Of a stretch of 64,000 nt of DNA, positions 43,152 through 55,561 are shown piece by piece; the first letter of the stretch is position 1; the number at the start of each line of letters is the position of its first letter. The notes beneath the pieces were generated by a model. That model worked only from the letters and a program-made list of their open reading frames with translations. It was not told where the DNA came from and searched no databases. Source of the DNA: Trichaptum fuscoviolaceum (Eukaryota; Basidiomycota; Agaricomycetes; Hymenochaetales; Trichaptaceae); the NCBI GenBank assembly GCA_910574455.1, contig CAJSYZ010000002.1:3187671-3251670 (forward strand), written 5' to 3'. Position numbers and translations under genes: made by a program.

Positions 43152-44515
43152 TTATAGTTTACTATGAACCTTGCTTTGAGGCTCAACGGATCGATCAATG
43201 TTGGCTCTGATCACTCCTTCCTGCGTTGTTACGGCCACGAGCGTTCCGTCACGGGTGTACATCTAAAGCGTAGATCAGTATCCACTCTTGAGGACTGAAT
43301 ATACAGGCTATACCTGTCCCTGAACTACTCCACGCCCGGAACCAGTGCGAGGTGATTGAACAACATATAGGATCCAGTCGGAACAGTCGAATGTATCACT
43401 GAAATTCTTGGTTAGACGTAGTTCTCATGACATGGCATTGCATCTTTGGAACCCACTTATAGAAATAGATAGCGTGATCAAGGGATGACTATTCATATGT
43501 AGCACGATTACGTTGAGCACACCAGTTCGGCAAGAGACTTAAGATGGGGCTTACAGTCATGCCTACAGATGAAGGGCCTTTTTTATTGTATCTTCTCATT
43601 CCGGCAGTCCTTGCAGCAACGGGAATACTGATTAAGCAAAGTTAGTGAATGAGTGGACCTCACGACATGTTAAGACGAACAAGTTCATATCAGACATGTA
43701 TCCGAGGATACATTTCTGGAAAGCGGGCCCATATTTCGGTATTCCTCGTGCTTTCATCCAATGCATAGCGACCACAGATCCGTCTGGCCTATTACGCTCA
43801 ATCTGCACAGTGACAGACACAGGGCTTCGTTCACGGTCCTGTAGTATGGGTCAGTGTGGATTCAACGAAAGCATAAACATAAGGCCTACTCACTCGAATA
43901 ACAAGTTCGAATACGCTCTTCTCCGCTTCGCTTGGGTTCTCCGAGAGCAGCCGGCGACGATAGAAATCGATGTCAAGCTCCAGCTCTTCGGGCATGGGTG
44001 CATCCGCTGGCATCTGCCATTGTGCGATGGGGTGTTCCGGCTCCGGCTTATGGAAGGAGCACATTAAGATGAATATTATCTTCCCCCTTTGCACAGCCCT
44101 GACGAATCGCGTCGCATAAGAACGACCGTCTCGTAGGCGGTCAACGTAGTAGAGGATAGGATGTTCGGGAGAAGCGCTGAGAAGGAAGTAGCACTGTTTC
44201 GGACCTGAGCAAGAGGTGTTGTGTGTATTTAAGATGTTATGCTCACATGAAGAGACTGTGCATATGTTCAGTAGCATGAGCGACAGCTTTTAGACTCAAG
44301 AACGTAGGACAACTGACATGTAACCCGTACGCAGGATCAACACAGTTGGTTGCCGAAACTACGGCCTGCGAAATGACCTGCCCTCCGAAGACCCCTCTGC
44401 CTCTTGGTGGCATCCGTAGTGACCTCGAACGAAACAAGTTGGTGTCCAAAGTCTCAACTTCGAGAGAAGTTGAGATGAGCTCATGCTCGACTTGATTCAG
44501 TGTAGTTTCGGACAT
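43152..44515 (-). CDS. TES1: Peroxisomal acyl-CoA thioesterase (TES1/ACOT8)
   Basis: About seven exons; the first four start 44515..44318, 44255..44247, 44193..43894 and 43838. The start MSETTLNQVEHELISTSLEV is preferred over an upstream in-frame TTG. Double-hotdog thioesterase marks: RGVFGGQVISQAVVSA, LHSLHCYFLLSASPEHPI, VDRLRDGRSYATRFVRAVQ, the catalytic Asp in SLDHAIYFY and the Gln in TTQEGVIR. The C-terminus ends QSKVHSKL, a perfect PTS1 peroxisome signal. It hydrolyses acyl-CoAs inside peroxisomes during beta-oxidation. Joining LH to CYFLL needs a 9-nt microexon at 44247-44255 coding SLH. Later small exons (MRRYNKKGPSS, SSLDHAIYFY) are placed by frame. Confidence 0.9.
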
Positions 44516-44865
44516 GGATTTTTCGCAGTCTATGAGTGCTTGCTTATCTTGCAAAGGAATTCGAGATGAGCCAAAGAGTTGCAGGTATTATGGGGAAGAT
44601 AAAAGATTCGGGCAAGGTGTGCGACCATCGTCCCTTAAGAGATGCCCACTCCCCTAGAGTTGATTCCACCGGGAAACGCTCAGTGTGCAGACAAGCGTAT
44701 GATTTCCTGGCTGGCAATTATGTAATGACACCTCGGGCTTCGGTCACAGCGTCACTGAAAGTATATCCAGAGTAAGCTTACTACACAGTATAGCTCTGCT
44801 AAGTCAATGGTCTACATGTACTTTGGGTGTTCATTTAAGATAAAGTTGAAGTTGAAGTTTATCAA

Positions 44866-46187
44866 TTATTTCTTGTAGAATGCCCGGACAAGTGAAACTT
44901 CTGCATCAGCTATAAGCTGTCTACCTACTTGTAGAACACTTTAAAGGCATCAGTATCTAAGTCTGTCCTTTTTTTTTATAGAAATATGGCACTCACCCTA
45001 TGATTCCAACAGCGTCCATGTTTCCCATATAAAGTCAATACCCTTCCTCTAGGATTGGCGAGGAAGCTTACCGTCCATAGCCATTATTGGATGAGGAGCT
45101 CGCTCATAGACCTTCACCTCTACTTCGCGTCCCGCATCTTTCATCTTTTTGGCATAAGCAGTACCCTCGTCACGGAGAATGTCGAGTTCGGCGACCGCAA
45201 TCCATGCATCTGGCACCTTCGCAAATGATTCGTCCGGAGCGAAAATGGGTGAAGCATCCCACTTCTTTCGATCTTCTTCGTTCGGTAGATAATAGTTGCG
45301 GAACCAGAGCATTCTACCGTGATCCAATGCAGGAGTGTTCCGATTTTCGTGCCATGATGGGTAGGCATGTCCTTCGACGTCAGCGGTATTGTCCATGACT
45401 GGTACTATCAAAAGCTGAAAGGTCAGAGAAATGGGAGGATTGCATGCAACAGCTTTGTGCGTGAGTACAGCAGCAAGGTTTGCTCCACTAATTAAGATAG
45501 TTAGCGATGACCTCGTAAGAAGCACGTTATAGTATACTTGCCTCGAGGACCCGCCAACCGCAAAACGAGACGAATCTGCCTTGAGATCCGTTCCTCCATT
45601 CTTGACAATCCAGAGCATGGCCTCTACAGCATCATCTACGGCGGCCGGATATGGATTCTCAGGGGCTAATCGGTAGTCAACAGAGACAACGATACAGTCT
45701 GCATCTAACAGAAGAATTTAACACGAGCTGAACTATGTCGATATGTGAGGTTAAAGTGATATTACGCACTTAAGCAAAGCCTGGATGCTAGATGGTTCTC
45801 TGTATCGATACTGCCAAGCGTCCAGCCACCTTTATAACCATTTCCAAAATACGTGTGTGAGAGTTTCGATAAAATGTTCTGGCACTGCGGTATGCACTCA
45901 CCGCCATGAAAGTAGAGCAACACAGGCCAACCTCCTTCGGGAGCTTCGGATGGGTCCTTGGGCCAGAAGACTCGTACTTTACACTTCGAAAGTGAGATGT
46001 CCTTGACTAGCCCAACCTTCAGGGGCTCCGATGCCCCGGCTACTGGAGGTTTCTTTCGCACATCTGGGTTCCATGGAAGGGTGTGCAAAGGAGGGACATT
46101 GGATAGATGCTCGGTGTAGTACGCAACAAACTCTGGGTCCAGTCTTGCTATCATGTCAGGCTTCAAAGGGTTGATAGGATTCATCAT
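44866..46187 (-). CDS. Alpha/beta hydrolase (HSL/GDXG-like carboxylesterase)
   Basis: Several exons starting MMNPINPLKPDMIARLDPEF. The oxyanion motif is YFHGGGW (split by an intron), the nucleophile lies in GGSSSGANLA (G-x-S-x-G), the acid is probably in AELDILRDEG and the catalytic His in RAPHPIMAMDG. This is the hormone-sensitive-lipase type fold; substrates of fungal members vary and cannot be called. Two odd junctions occur. Intron 45488-45541 uses a GC donor (GCAAGT), needed to form GSSSG. The C-terminal VLQVGRQLIADAEVSL-containing exon (44866-44938) joins in frame only through a candidate 1-nt exon at 44997; otherwise the protein would end soon after MDG. It is divergent from D-serine dehydratase. 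Confidence 0.85.
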
Positions 46188-46408
46188 TGTAGTTATCTCT
46201 GAACAGTGCTGATAGAAGGTGGAAGAGGATGAAGTGATGGCAGAAGTGAGTAAGGCTTGAGCTAAATATATAATTACCGTAAAGGGCAACCATACTTTGC
46301 TTGGGCCGGTCCGAGGCAAAGGAGGTCCCTCGTGACTGCAGAATTGTTTATCTATCTCAAGCGATCAGTCTAATGTGTGTGACTGCATCCTTGTGCATTG
46401 ACGATATC

Positions 46409-47909
46409 ATGCCGGACTTGCGTTCGCCTGTTTTCATTGCGGGATCGCCATCTAAAGATGTTCTTTTGAAGGAATTCAAAGACAAGCAGCTTACCGAGTT
46501 ACGAACGCCGGCCTTCGTCGTCGACCGAGCCTTGTTCGCTCAGAATTGTGCGCTCATGCATGAGACTGCAAAAGAATGGGGCGCAAACTTTCGAGCACAT
46601 CTGAAAACCCATAAGGTGCAAGCAAACGGGTCGCATAGCCAATCCAGAATGATAATTAACATGAACTTCAGACACCTGAGGGCGCGAGGTTGCAGCTCGT
46701 GTCGTCAGTCGGGCACACAGACGCAGTCGTCGTTTCGACTTTAATGGAAGCATGGCAAGTCGTTAAATCCGGGCTTGTCTCTGAGGGGACTGTTAAAGAT
46801 GTATGTTGAAGTGATGTTTTTCATCGCTACTCCAGTATCCTGATACTGTGTCCAGATTTTGTACGGGCTACCAGTCGGCCCCAATAAAATCGACGAATTG
46901 TCAGAGATTCGAGAAGCGATCAATGGAAATGGGGCCGTTGTACGTATTCTCGTGGACCATCCCGATCAGATATCGGCGCTGGAGGAATTCGAGAGTAAGA
47001 GGGCAAAACCTAGGCCGTGGTCAGCTTTTGTGAAGGTAGACTGTGGAGAGAAGTGAGTAAGAGCATAGGACACGGAACGCTTAAAGGGAGCAGTCACTGA
47101 CGAGTGTTAGGCGGGCGGGTGTCGTAGTGGATTCCCCCGTTTTCAAACCACTCGTAGAGAAGATAACCGCATCTTCCTATTTGTCTTTATACGGGTTCTA
47201 CTGTCACGGTTCAAGCTCATACGGCTCAACGTCGTTAGACCAAGCGACTTCTGTCCTTTCTCGCGAGGTCAAGTCGGCCAACAGAGCTGCAGAAGTAACG
47301 CGCGAGATCATAGCAGACAAACGTGCTTCGGGATATGAGAACGTGGAGTTTGTTCTCTCAGTCGGATCGACTCCAACAGCGCACGCAGCTTCTGCGGCGA
47401 CACGGCAGAAGGTGGAAAGCTTGCTTCACGGAAAACTAGAATTACATGCAGGGAACTACCCAATGTTGGACTTGCAACAACTCCACACAAGCTTGATCCA
47501 GCCAGAGAGGATCGCACAGCGAGTGTTGGCGACAGTGGTGTCGTATTACCCGGGGCGAGGAGTAAACGGGACTGACGAAGCATTGTGTGATGCAGGTGCT
47601 ATAGCAATGAGCAAGGACACCGGGCCCAGCGGTGGTTTCGGAGACGTGATAGGCAAAAAGTGGAGACTCGGCAAAATCTCGCAAGAGCATGGGGTTTTGG
47701 TTCAATCGGATGGTGAACGAACGCTCAGCCCATACCCAGAGAGAGGAAATAATTACGAAGGCCTAAAAGTGGGAGAGCAGATACAGATCGTTGGACAGCA
47801 TGCCTGCCTGATTGCCGCTGCATATCCCTGGTACTACGTCGTCGATTCGAGTGTAAAAGGTGGAGAGAGTAAAGTTGTTGATGTCTGGGTACCCTGGAAA
47901 GGCTGGTAA
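46409..47909 (+). CDS. DSD1: D-serine dehydratase (fold-type III PLP enzyme)
   Basis: Four exons, join(46409..46615,46672..46800,46856..47052,47111..47909), 443 aa; an in-frame ATG at 46373 would add 12 residues. The alanine-racemase-like N-domain has the PLP lysine in AHLKTHK. PLP-phosphate and substrate residues follow in VDCGEKRAGV, GFYCHGSSSYG, LSVGSTPT and HAGNYPM. The zinc-type His and Cys of eukaryotic D-serine dehydratases lie in GQHACLIAAAYPWYYVVD. It deaminates D-serine to pyruvate and ammonia and may act on D-threonine. Length fits yeast DSD1 (428 aa). It shares a 185-221 bp promoter with the divergent hydrolase. Confidence 0.93.
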
Positions 47910-48119
47910 AGTGGAATGTTTAGATAGAAATCTTGTTGTTTTCATTGTGGTTGTTGAGCAGAATTGAAGTGGTTCAAGTTGAAGTTGAAGCGGGAGGTTG
48001 GTGACGTAAGACCGGAACCAAGCACTGACAGCCTATTGACTCTCCATCCGGCGACGGAAGCACTTCTCAAGCTTCCACTCCTGAGCTGCGGCTCACCAAC
48101 CTAGAGCTCTGCAGCAAAC

Positions 48120-49249
<1,130 letters not shown>

Positions 49250-50110
49250 GCGTCGTTATTGGCGCTGATCGACCGACATTCGGAGGCAGTCTTGCGTCTA
49301 TTTGGCACATATTTCCTTAACCCTGTGAGTGTGCCTTTCTCTCTAATGATTAGCGTGTACTCACAATTCTTCAGGTAGGCTCCATCGCGGGAGCGAGATG
49401 GTAACTAGCACCGCCCTGCCTCGACAGTCTTGGCCAGTTAATGATTACATCCTCATAGGCTCATACCATTTCAGCATCTATACCTTGTCCCACTATCCTT
49501 CATATGTTTCCCAGCTTGTTTGTGCACTCTTCTCGCGGCATCCGGACCACATCCCACACTGTCCCCCACTTGTATAGAGCCATCCATTTATATCATTGCC
49601 TTCTGTATAGTACTTTCAGCCATTCTAACTACGGATAATTTGTACGTCTTAGTTGTGAAGCCTCAACAACATGCGGTCGACGCTTCCGAGGAATAACCAA
49701 AGTGCTACGTAGCACGGCGACGCGTGATGTGTTTGCCTCTTACTGCCATGTCCCTATCACTGGACCGCCGCATCTTGTGTCTTAATCCTCCGTAAAGCCG
49801 TGCAATCTTATCAAAGGGGTTAATTGAGCAGTTCTCTTCCGACCGGGGCATTCTCGCATGCGGTGGGGTTGCCTGAGAAGTCGAAACAGACGCCAGAAAA
49901 CATACACACATGATCTGCTTTGTCTCTTGGACACGCAAGTGTGCATTTTCCCGCCAGCGCAGAACTTTTCTCTCGACCCATCTATAATGCCAGCAAAAGA
50001 CACGTCCGTGCATCTGTATATCGACTCCCCCTTGCTGCTTGTGCTCCCAGTGGTCAATTGGTCGGTCGATGTGCAGCGCAACTTGAGGGCACTATTCTCG
50101 AGTCTGGGCA
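49250..50110. other. Intergenic between Rab4 and Ser/Thr-rich protein genes
   Basis: This 861 bp carries the Rab4 3' UTR and the promoter and leader of the next gene. Short frames of up to about 100 codons overlap the start of the next gene but show no domain. A short frame opening with ATG at 49987 ends at 50160, overlapping the next start, and could act as an upstream open reading frame. Confidence 0.45.
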
Positions 50111-52433
50111 ATGTCAGTAGCAGCTGCTCAAGCTCAAGCCTTGCGCCGTCGGACACTTGACCTTGCGGGACACAACGTACTCATCGCCGCCCCGGCCCCG
50201 TCTGCTTCTGAAGGCAGTTCACTCGTGAGCAGCTTAGCTTCCGGTCCTGTATCCCAGTCCGAGGAATCGGCGTTTGTGTCTACAAGCTCGAATTTAAGCA
50301 CTTCCCACTCAACGGCCGCCTCTATTTCGCCCTCGTCTACACCCCTTCCCAGCGATATCAGCTCCTCTGCTGTGCCTTCCGCGACGTCGGCCAGCGTTAG
50401 CAGTGCCGTTAGCTCGGCAGCTGCCCAAAAGTCTACATTGTACGTGGCTCTTAGCTTCGTGCACACAATTCGTTCACTGAAGTGTATCCCAGCAGTGCGA
50501 CATCCACATTCGAAACATCGACCACGACTCTTCCTGCGTCTCACAGCGCATCTCCGACGATGTCTTCTGCGAAGAGTTCTGCCAAGGTCACCTCGACATT
50601 CGCTCTTTCTGTGACCAAGGTGCAGGCTGTTACTTCGCCGTCAACCTCGGCAGCTCAGCCGACTAGCAGCTCAGAGAGTTCTACGACGACCTCCTCTGTT
50701 CACTCGGCCAGTTCTGTCACTGCAACTACGAGTAAGACCGCGAGCAGTACGCATTCAACATCGGTCTTGTCCACTTCTAAGACCCAGGTCAAGGTACCTA
50801 CTACAGCTGCATCGAGTTCCCTAAATCCTATAACGGACATACCGTCGACCTCTTCTACTATCCCTCAGGTTCCTGCCACATCGACCTCTGCTCCTCCTAA
50901 ATCGACAACGGCATCTGTCGCACCTCCAAGCACGCCAACTACCATTGCGACCGGTGGCCGAGGATCAGTATCAAGCCCGGTCAGTTCTCCGTCTTCAGTC
51001 CCGACCAATATATTTTCTTCTGCAACTTCGAGAGCTGGTATAGTAACAGGCTTGCCGTCGTCTTCGAGTATGTATCCATCATTTTCGTGCAATAGACTCT
51101 GGGTGGTTGATTCATATCTTATTACTTAGCTCATACTGAGTCTACGCTCTCGAAGCCTGTATCAGTAACACTTGTTTCAGATGGGCAGACTTTCACTACC
51201 GCACCGTCATTGATCACGAGTTTATCGACGTCGACGGCTTCCGATGGCTCAGTAGCTACGTTTTCGAGCATATTCGCGAACCCCACTCCTGTGGTAGTTA
51301 AATCAGGAATTGCGGACAATTGGGAGTGAGTTACATTGACTTTATACTTTAATTAGGAACAGAAGCTTAAACAAAATCTCTCACCCAGCTTCTTCGACGA
51401 CAAAGGCAAAGTTGCAGGTGTATTCATAGCTGTTGCACTGGCCATAATCGCATTGGTGGGCGGGATATTCTATTGCCGTCGTCGCAGGAGGCGTGCTGCA
51501 GCTATTCATGCAATGATGATTTCTGATAACCGGTTCCATCGCGACATGGCTGAACAACATACCACGTACCACCCCGGAAGGCTTCCGGGTGGTTTTGGCA
51601 CTATCCCAGATGACCCGCAGCGATATCTCATGGCGCCGAGCATCGGTAGTGGAGGACACTCCGCACTCGAACGCTCAGGATCAATGTCCTCACATAGGTC
51701 ACATGAGGCTGGCCAAGCTGGAGTCGGCGCAATTAGTGCTCTTGGTTTGTCAGGGATACACAACCGAACAGGCTCCCAGACTTCTCCAGTTGACCCGTTC
51801 AGATATGAAGGTCCTTTCAGCGACTATCAGAGTCGGTTTATGGTACCCTCCGGGACAGCTGTTGGTATTGCAATTTCTGGTGACCCTGACCCTGAGCCCA
51901 GACGAACTGAAAGTGCTCACCAACGTCCGCCGTCGCCCGCGCCGTCGAGTCCCTCCGTCTACCCGCCTTCACTCCCCCCAGTGCCGGAGAAGGATGAAAA
52001 GGAAGTTGACGATCTCTTCTACGAACAGGAGACGAAGCGCCGTCCAATTCGCCCTCTTCCCCAAGCACCGCAGAAGGCATATGTAGAACGCACAGACGTC
52101 CAGGACCCATTTGCCAGCCCGCTTGATGATTACTATAACATCAATCGTACCATCGAGCGAAGACGTCCTCCGCCAGCGGTGCCTACGAAAATATTGACAG
52201 GTCAGGCGTACCAACCATTGACGCCACCCAACTCTTCTCAAGGTCACTCACCCGCTATGACACCAACAACAAGCGAGTCACCCGCAGAGTCCGTGAAGCA
52301 GCCCAGTCCCTTCGCGAACGGCTTTCTGGGAAGACCTGTGAAGAGCGAGCCTATGCGCCCGAAGCGCAACCCACTTCGTGCTGCTAATTCACTCGACCGC
52401 CCGTCTTCCTCATCCTCGTCAGGACATGCTTGA
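50111..52433 (+). CDS. Ser/Thr-rich single-pass membrane protein (Mid2-like)
   Basis: Four exons, join(50111..50439,50493..51067,51130..51325,51389..52433), 714 aa. A Ser/Thr-rich mucin-like segment (about residues 35-365) is followed by one membrane helix, VAGVFIAVALAIIALVGGIF, then the stop-transfer CRRRRRR and a long Pro/Ser-rich tail with RPIRPLPQAP and repeated SP sites. This layout matches fungal cell-wall stress sensors of the Mid2/Wtc type, with an O-mannosylated stalk outside and a signalling tail inside. No WSC or other extracellular domain is visible. The chosen start MSVAAAQAQALRRRTLDL lacks a signal peptide, so either the helix itself inserts N-out or an upstream exon was missed. 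Confidence 0.75.
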
Positions 52434-52676
52434 TGCATTGTATGATTAAAATAATGTATATATATGATGAATTCACGCTATTAGAGGATACAGATATTTG
52501 TACTTGTAGCGTCAGGGTATCACGCATGAATAAATATAGTTGTAGCATTTTTGGAAGCTATATATTTTTCCACTTTGATTTACATGCTTGCTAGACCTCC
52601 GATTGATATAGTGTGATGGAAAGACAGATAAGAGACGATGGATGAAAACTTATAACACAAGAGTTTTATTAGATCT

Positions 52677-53477
52677 TCAGCCCCAGCGCTTCCACTCCGA
52701 TCCTTGTGGCGGCTTTACTTCCACCTTACCCTTGCTTACTTCCTCCCAGTTCGTACTTAAGGTCGTCCCGCCGCTCTCGTAGTAGCTCTTCATCATCGCG
52801 CGCTTAGTATTCTCATCCGCATCACCAAAGAGTTGCTGGAAGAAGCCGTTCACGGTCGAATCACCAGAGACATTCGGGTCATCCTTGGGATCCTTCTCTT
52901 TCTCAGATGACAAGACCTCGGTTGTGATCTTTTCCCAGTTTTTACGCTGAGACCGCGGCTTGTCCTGAGGTGGCTCGGGAGTAGCTGCGGGTGGTGGCGC
53001 AAAGGTGGATAAAACTGAAGTAAAAAGAACAATGAGAACTTCGTATATGGAGTATATGTACGCAGAATTGGACATACTATCAGGTGAATCACCGGTCAAG
53101 GACCCCCATCGAAACGCGGCACGCTTCGCAAACTTGACTTCGACCTTGACCTTTCCAATCGTGTATGTACTTGCTTCTGGGTCTATCTCGCCCTTGAGAG
53201 GCTGGAGAACGAGCTTCTTGGATTCGCCATTCTCGTAAGTGAACTTATTGGATGCTCAGCAAACACACTTCGATGGATTACAATATAGCAAGCTCACAGC
53301 CCTAGGTTGAAAAGCAACCTTGACTTGCTCTGGGTCGACCCCTTTGTCGAAGATCTCGAGAGTGAGCTTGTCGTCAGTCTCATAAAATGAATGCCTTGTG
53401 TATAAATGCAGGCTGAGAGGCTTGCAATATTTGTATGTAATTCAAGGTATTTACCTTGGCTCAGTGACTTCTGCCAT
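52677..53477 (-). CDS. SGT1: SGT1-like co-chaperone (CS and SGS domains)
   Basis: About four exons, roughly 215 aa, starting MAEVTEPRHSFYETDDKLTL. A CS (p23-like) domain follows: EIFDKGVDPEQVKVAFQPR, KLVLQPLKGEIDPEASTYTI and VEVKFAKRAAFRWGSL. Then comes a Pro-rich linker and an SGS domain (NWEKITTEVLSSE, GFFQQLFGDADENTKRAMMKSYYESGGTTLSTNWEEV), ending in VEVKPPQGSEWKRWG. Sgt1 bridges Hsp90 to Skp1/SCF and kinetochore clients. The TPR domain of yeast and plant Sgt1 is missing from the N-terminus, a form also found in other fungi. It converges on the Ser/Thr-rich gene. Confidence 0.9.
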
Positions 53478-55064
53478 TGTTGATAAGTATGTTTGAGAAA
53501 TGAGTGAAGGGGAAAGTAGTATGTGGCGTACCAGCAGCAGACAAGGCGGCTGGTTGTGACTCTGGCACGCGTACTAGTATGAGTCGCGTCCGAACGTTCC
53601 AGATAATATTGCGGGCGCTAATTTGCTCGTCCCGATTTGGACAGTCAAACTAAGTCCCCGACACGAAGCGTAGCTGAGGGAGGGATGTGTCGTCGTGAAC
53701 TTTAATCCAGTTTTACAGAAAGTAAGCCGATTCTCACGCTCCCAGCCAATCGCACATTTTTTCTTATCTCCTTCGTTCCTGGTAAACTGTCTTTTTAATT
53801 TCATGTGTCGCCTAAATCTTCCTTTCCTAGTTTATTCTCTGTGTAACCTGTTCTCTCTTGGTTATTCAAGTTGTGGTTTTTATCTTAATATTTTTTCGTA
53901 CCTTTTCCCTGCTTCTGTGGTATACTTTCAGTTTATTTATTATTTTACCTTATCCTCCTGCTCAATTTCTTCAACCGACACACCTCACTCACTCACGACA
54001 ACAGCAGCAATGATCATGATTCCCCTCTGCTCGTTTCCAAGGATGTTTGTACTTCGATAGTCTTGCTTACCTCAAACACGAAGCGCGCTTGAGAAGTGCC
54101 AACTGGGCTGCCATGAAACAGGCCGACGCCAACAGGACATTCTTTCGTTCAGCAAGCAAGGATCGGGTACGCTGTGTCACCTGGTGAGCCGGAATTATCT
54201 CTACATCATCTAAACTGAAGATGAATTCAAGAGCAATTGAAATCATCCGAAGGACAACCCCATATGTCAGACTGATGACAAGAACACGCCCGTCTTCTTT
54301 GTCGCCGACACCTATAAAGTCTTGTGCCGTGTTCCGCCTCCTCTGAAACTGTGGCCCCGCCTGGCTTCTCGCACAACGCCGGTCTCTATTCCGAATGTGC
54401 ACGACTTCTGGAAGCCTACAGACGACAGTGCTGGCTCAGACGTTTCGAGTGTTAGCAACTTATCAGTATAACGCCTCCCTACATACTTACCTGATGCTGG
54501 TCCACCTGGCGAACGAACCTGACACTGTCCGCGCTGCACACTTCGTGTATGAGCATGTCTTTGCCGGCGAGGATACGCCCAAAGCGATGTTCCATCGGGT
54601 GGAAGAGCTCATGCGCATGGCGTCCACCGTCAATATGACCGTGCCCGCTCGACGCTCAGAAAAACCACAATGTATTCATTCGGGGAGATGTGGAAGACCG
54701 TGCGTGCCCATGATGAGTCTGACCGTCACTGAGTCTGACCAGAACTTCCAACTGCTTCACAGAGATCGGCACTTTTGAGCCATGTTGAGACCACCTCGCA
54801 CTCGTTCGCGTCTCACAGATCATGTGCGGGAACCTATGGCACCCCAGTGCGAAAGCTCGCCTCGTTCGCTGGGATCCTCTTCGCGCACGAGATCCTGAAC
54901 TTGAGCGACCTCCGTAGTTGTGTCGACAAGCTGCGGACAAAGCCATCTTGCGTCGCGCTGCAACCTCTACGCGATTTGCGTTGATACACAGGAGACAAGA
55001 CGTGCAAGTCGAATAATCGGGAGTTCATGGGTGAACTTGGGGACGAGCAAGCAAATATGTGTAG
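53478..55064. other. Gene-poor stretch with broken open frames
   Basis: About 1.6 kb upstream of the SGT1-like gene. The first 580 bp is T-rich with no coding look. From 54060 to 55000 coding-like codon use appears in pieces on the plus strand (LAYLKHEARLRSANWAAMKQ near 54065; HTYLMLVHLANEPDTVRAAH near 54480) but is cut by stops and shifts. I do not recognise these pieces. They may belong to the same decayed locus as the FAS fragment that follows. Confidence 0.45.
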
Positions 55065-55490
55065 GACTCCCTATGGGCTGCGGAAGATATCGACGCTGTG
55101 TTTGACCAAGACCCGCAGCGTGTCTGCATCCTACAGGGTCCTGTTGCTGTGAAACATGCGAAGCTCAAGGATGAGCCTATTGCTGACTTGCTTGGAAACA
55201 TCACCGCAGACCTCTCGAAGAAGCTTCTGCAGCGTCTGTACAATGGTGATGAGTCGCGTGTCCCACAAGTTGACTACCTCGGCGCAGTTCCCTTCAGTGA
55301 AGTCTAGCCTTCCCTGCTGCTGCTGCGTCAGCGCACAGGTGTCGGGTGAAACGACGACGTTCACCATTGCTTCTGGTGTGCCGGATGCAGACGAGTTGCT
55401 CGAGACTCTTTCGGGAACGCGTCTCTCCTGGCTCCGCGCGCTCCTCACTTCTCCGTTCATCCGTAGACTTGTCTGTTCGACGCGACTGGC
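55065..55490 (+). pseudogene. Fatty acid synthase beta chain, decayed internal fragment
   Basis: The stretch reads DSLWAAEDIDAVFDQDPQR, then VCILQGPVAVKHAKLKDEPI and VPQVDYLGAVPF, a clear match to the central part of fungal FAS beta after the enoyl reductase domain. It stops at 55305-55307. The expected continuation (FTIASGVPDADELLETLSG, LSWLRALLTSPF) is in another frame, so a frameshift lies near 55308. The sequence ends at a stop near 55494 without the downstream dehydratase or malonyl/palmitoyl transferase domains. No open frame could make a working enzyme. An intact FAS must lie elsewhere in the genome. Confidence 0.82.
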
Positions 55491-55561
55491 TTAGACTTCC
55501 TACTTTACTTCACTTATAGACGATATTACAGAGGGAGTCCTGGTTGTCGCAGTTTGGCATT

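Noticed and set aside
44840..44862. AAGTTGAAGTTGAAG repeats near 44840 and 47970 as possible mobile-element ends
   Set aside because: Simple low-complexity triplets without inverted repeats or target-site duplication.
53695..54060. 121-codon hydrophobic plus-strand frame
   Set aside because: The frame is a translation of a T-rich tract, giving Phe/Leu/Tyr runs; no family.
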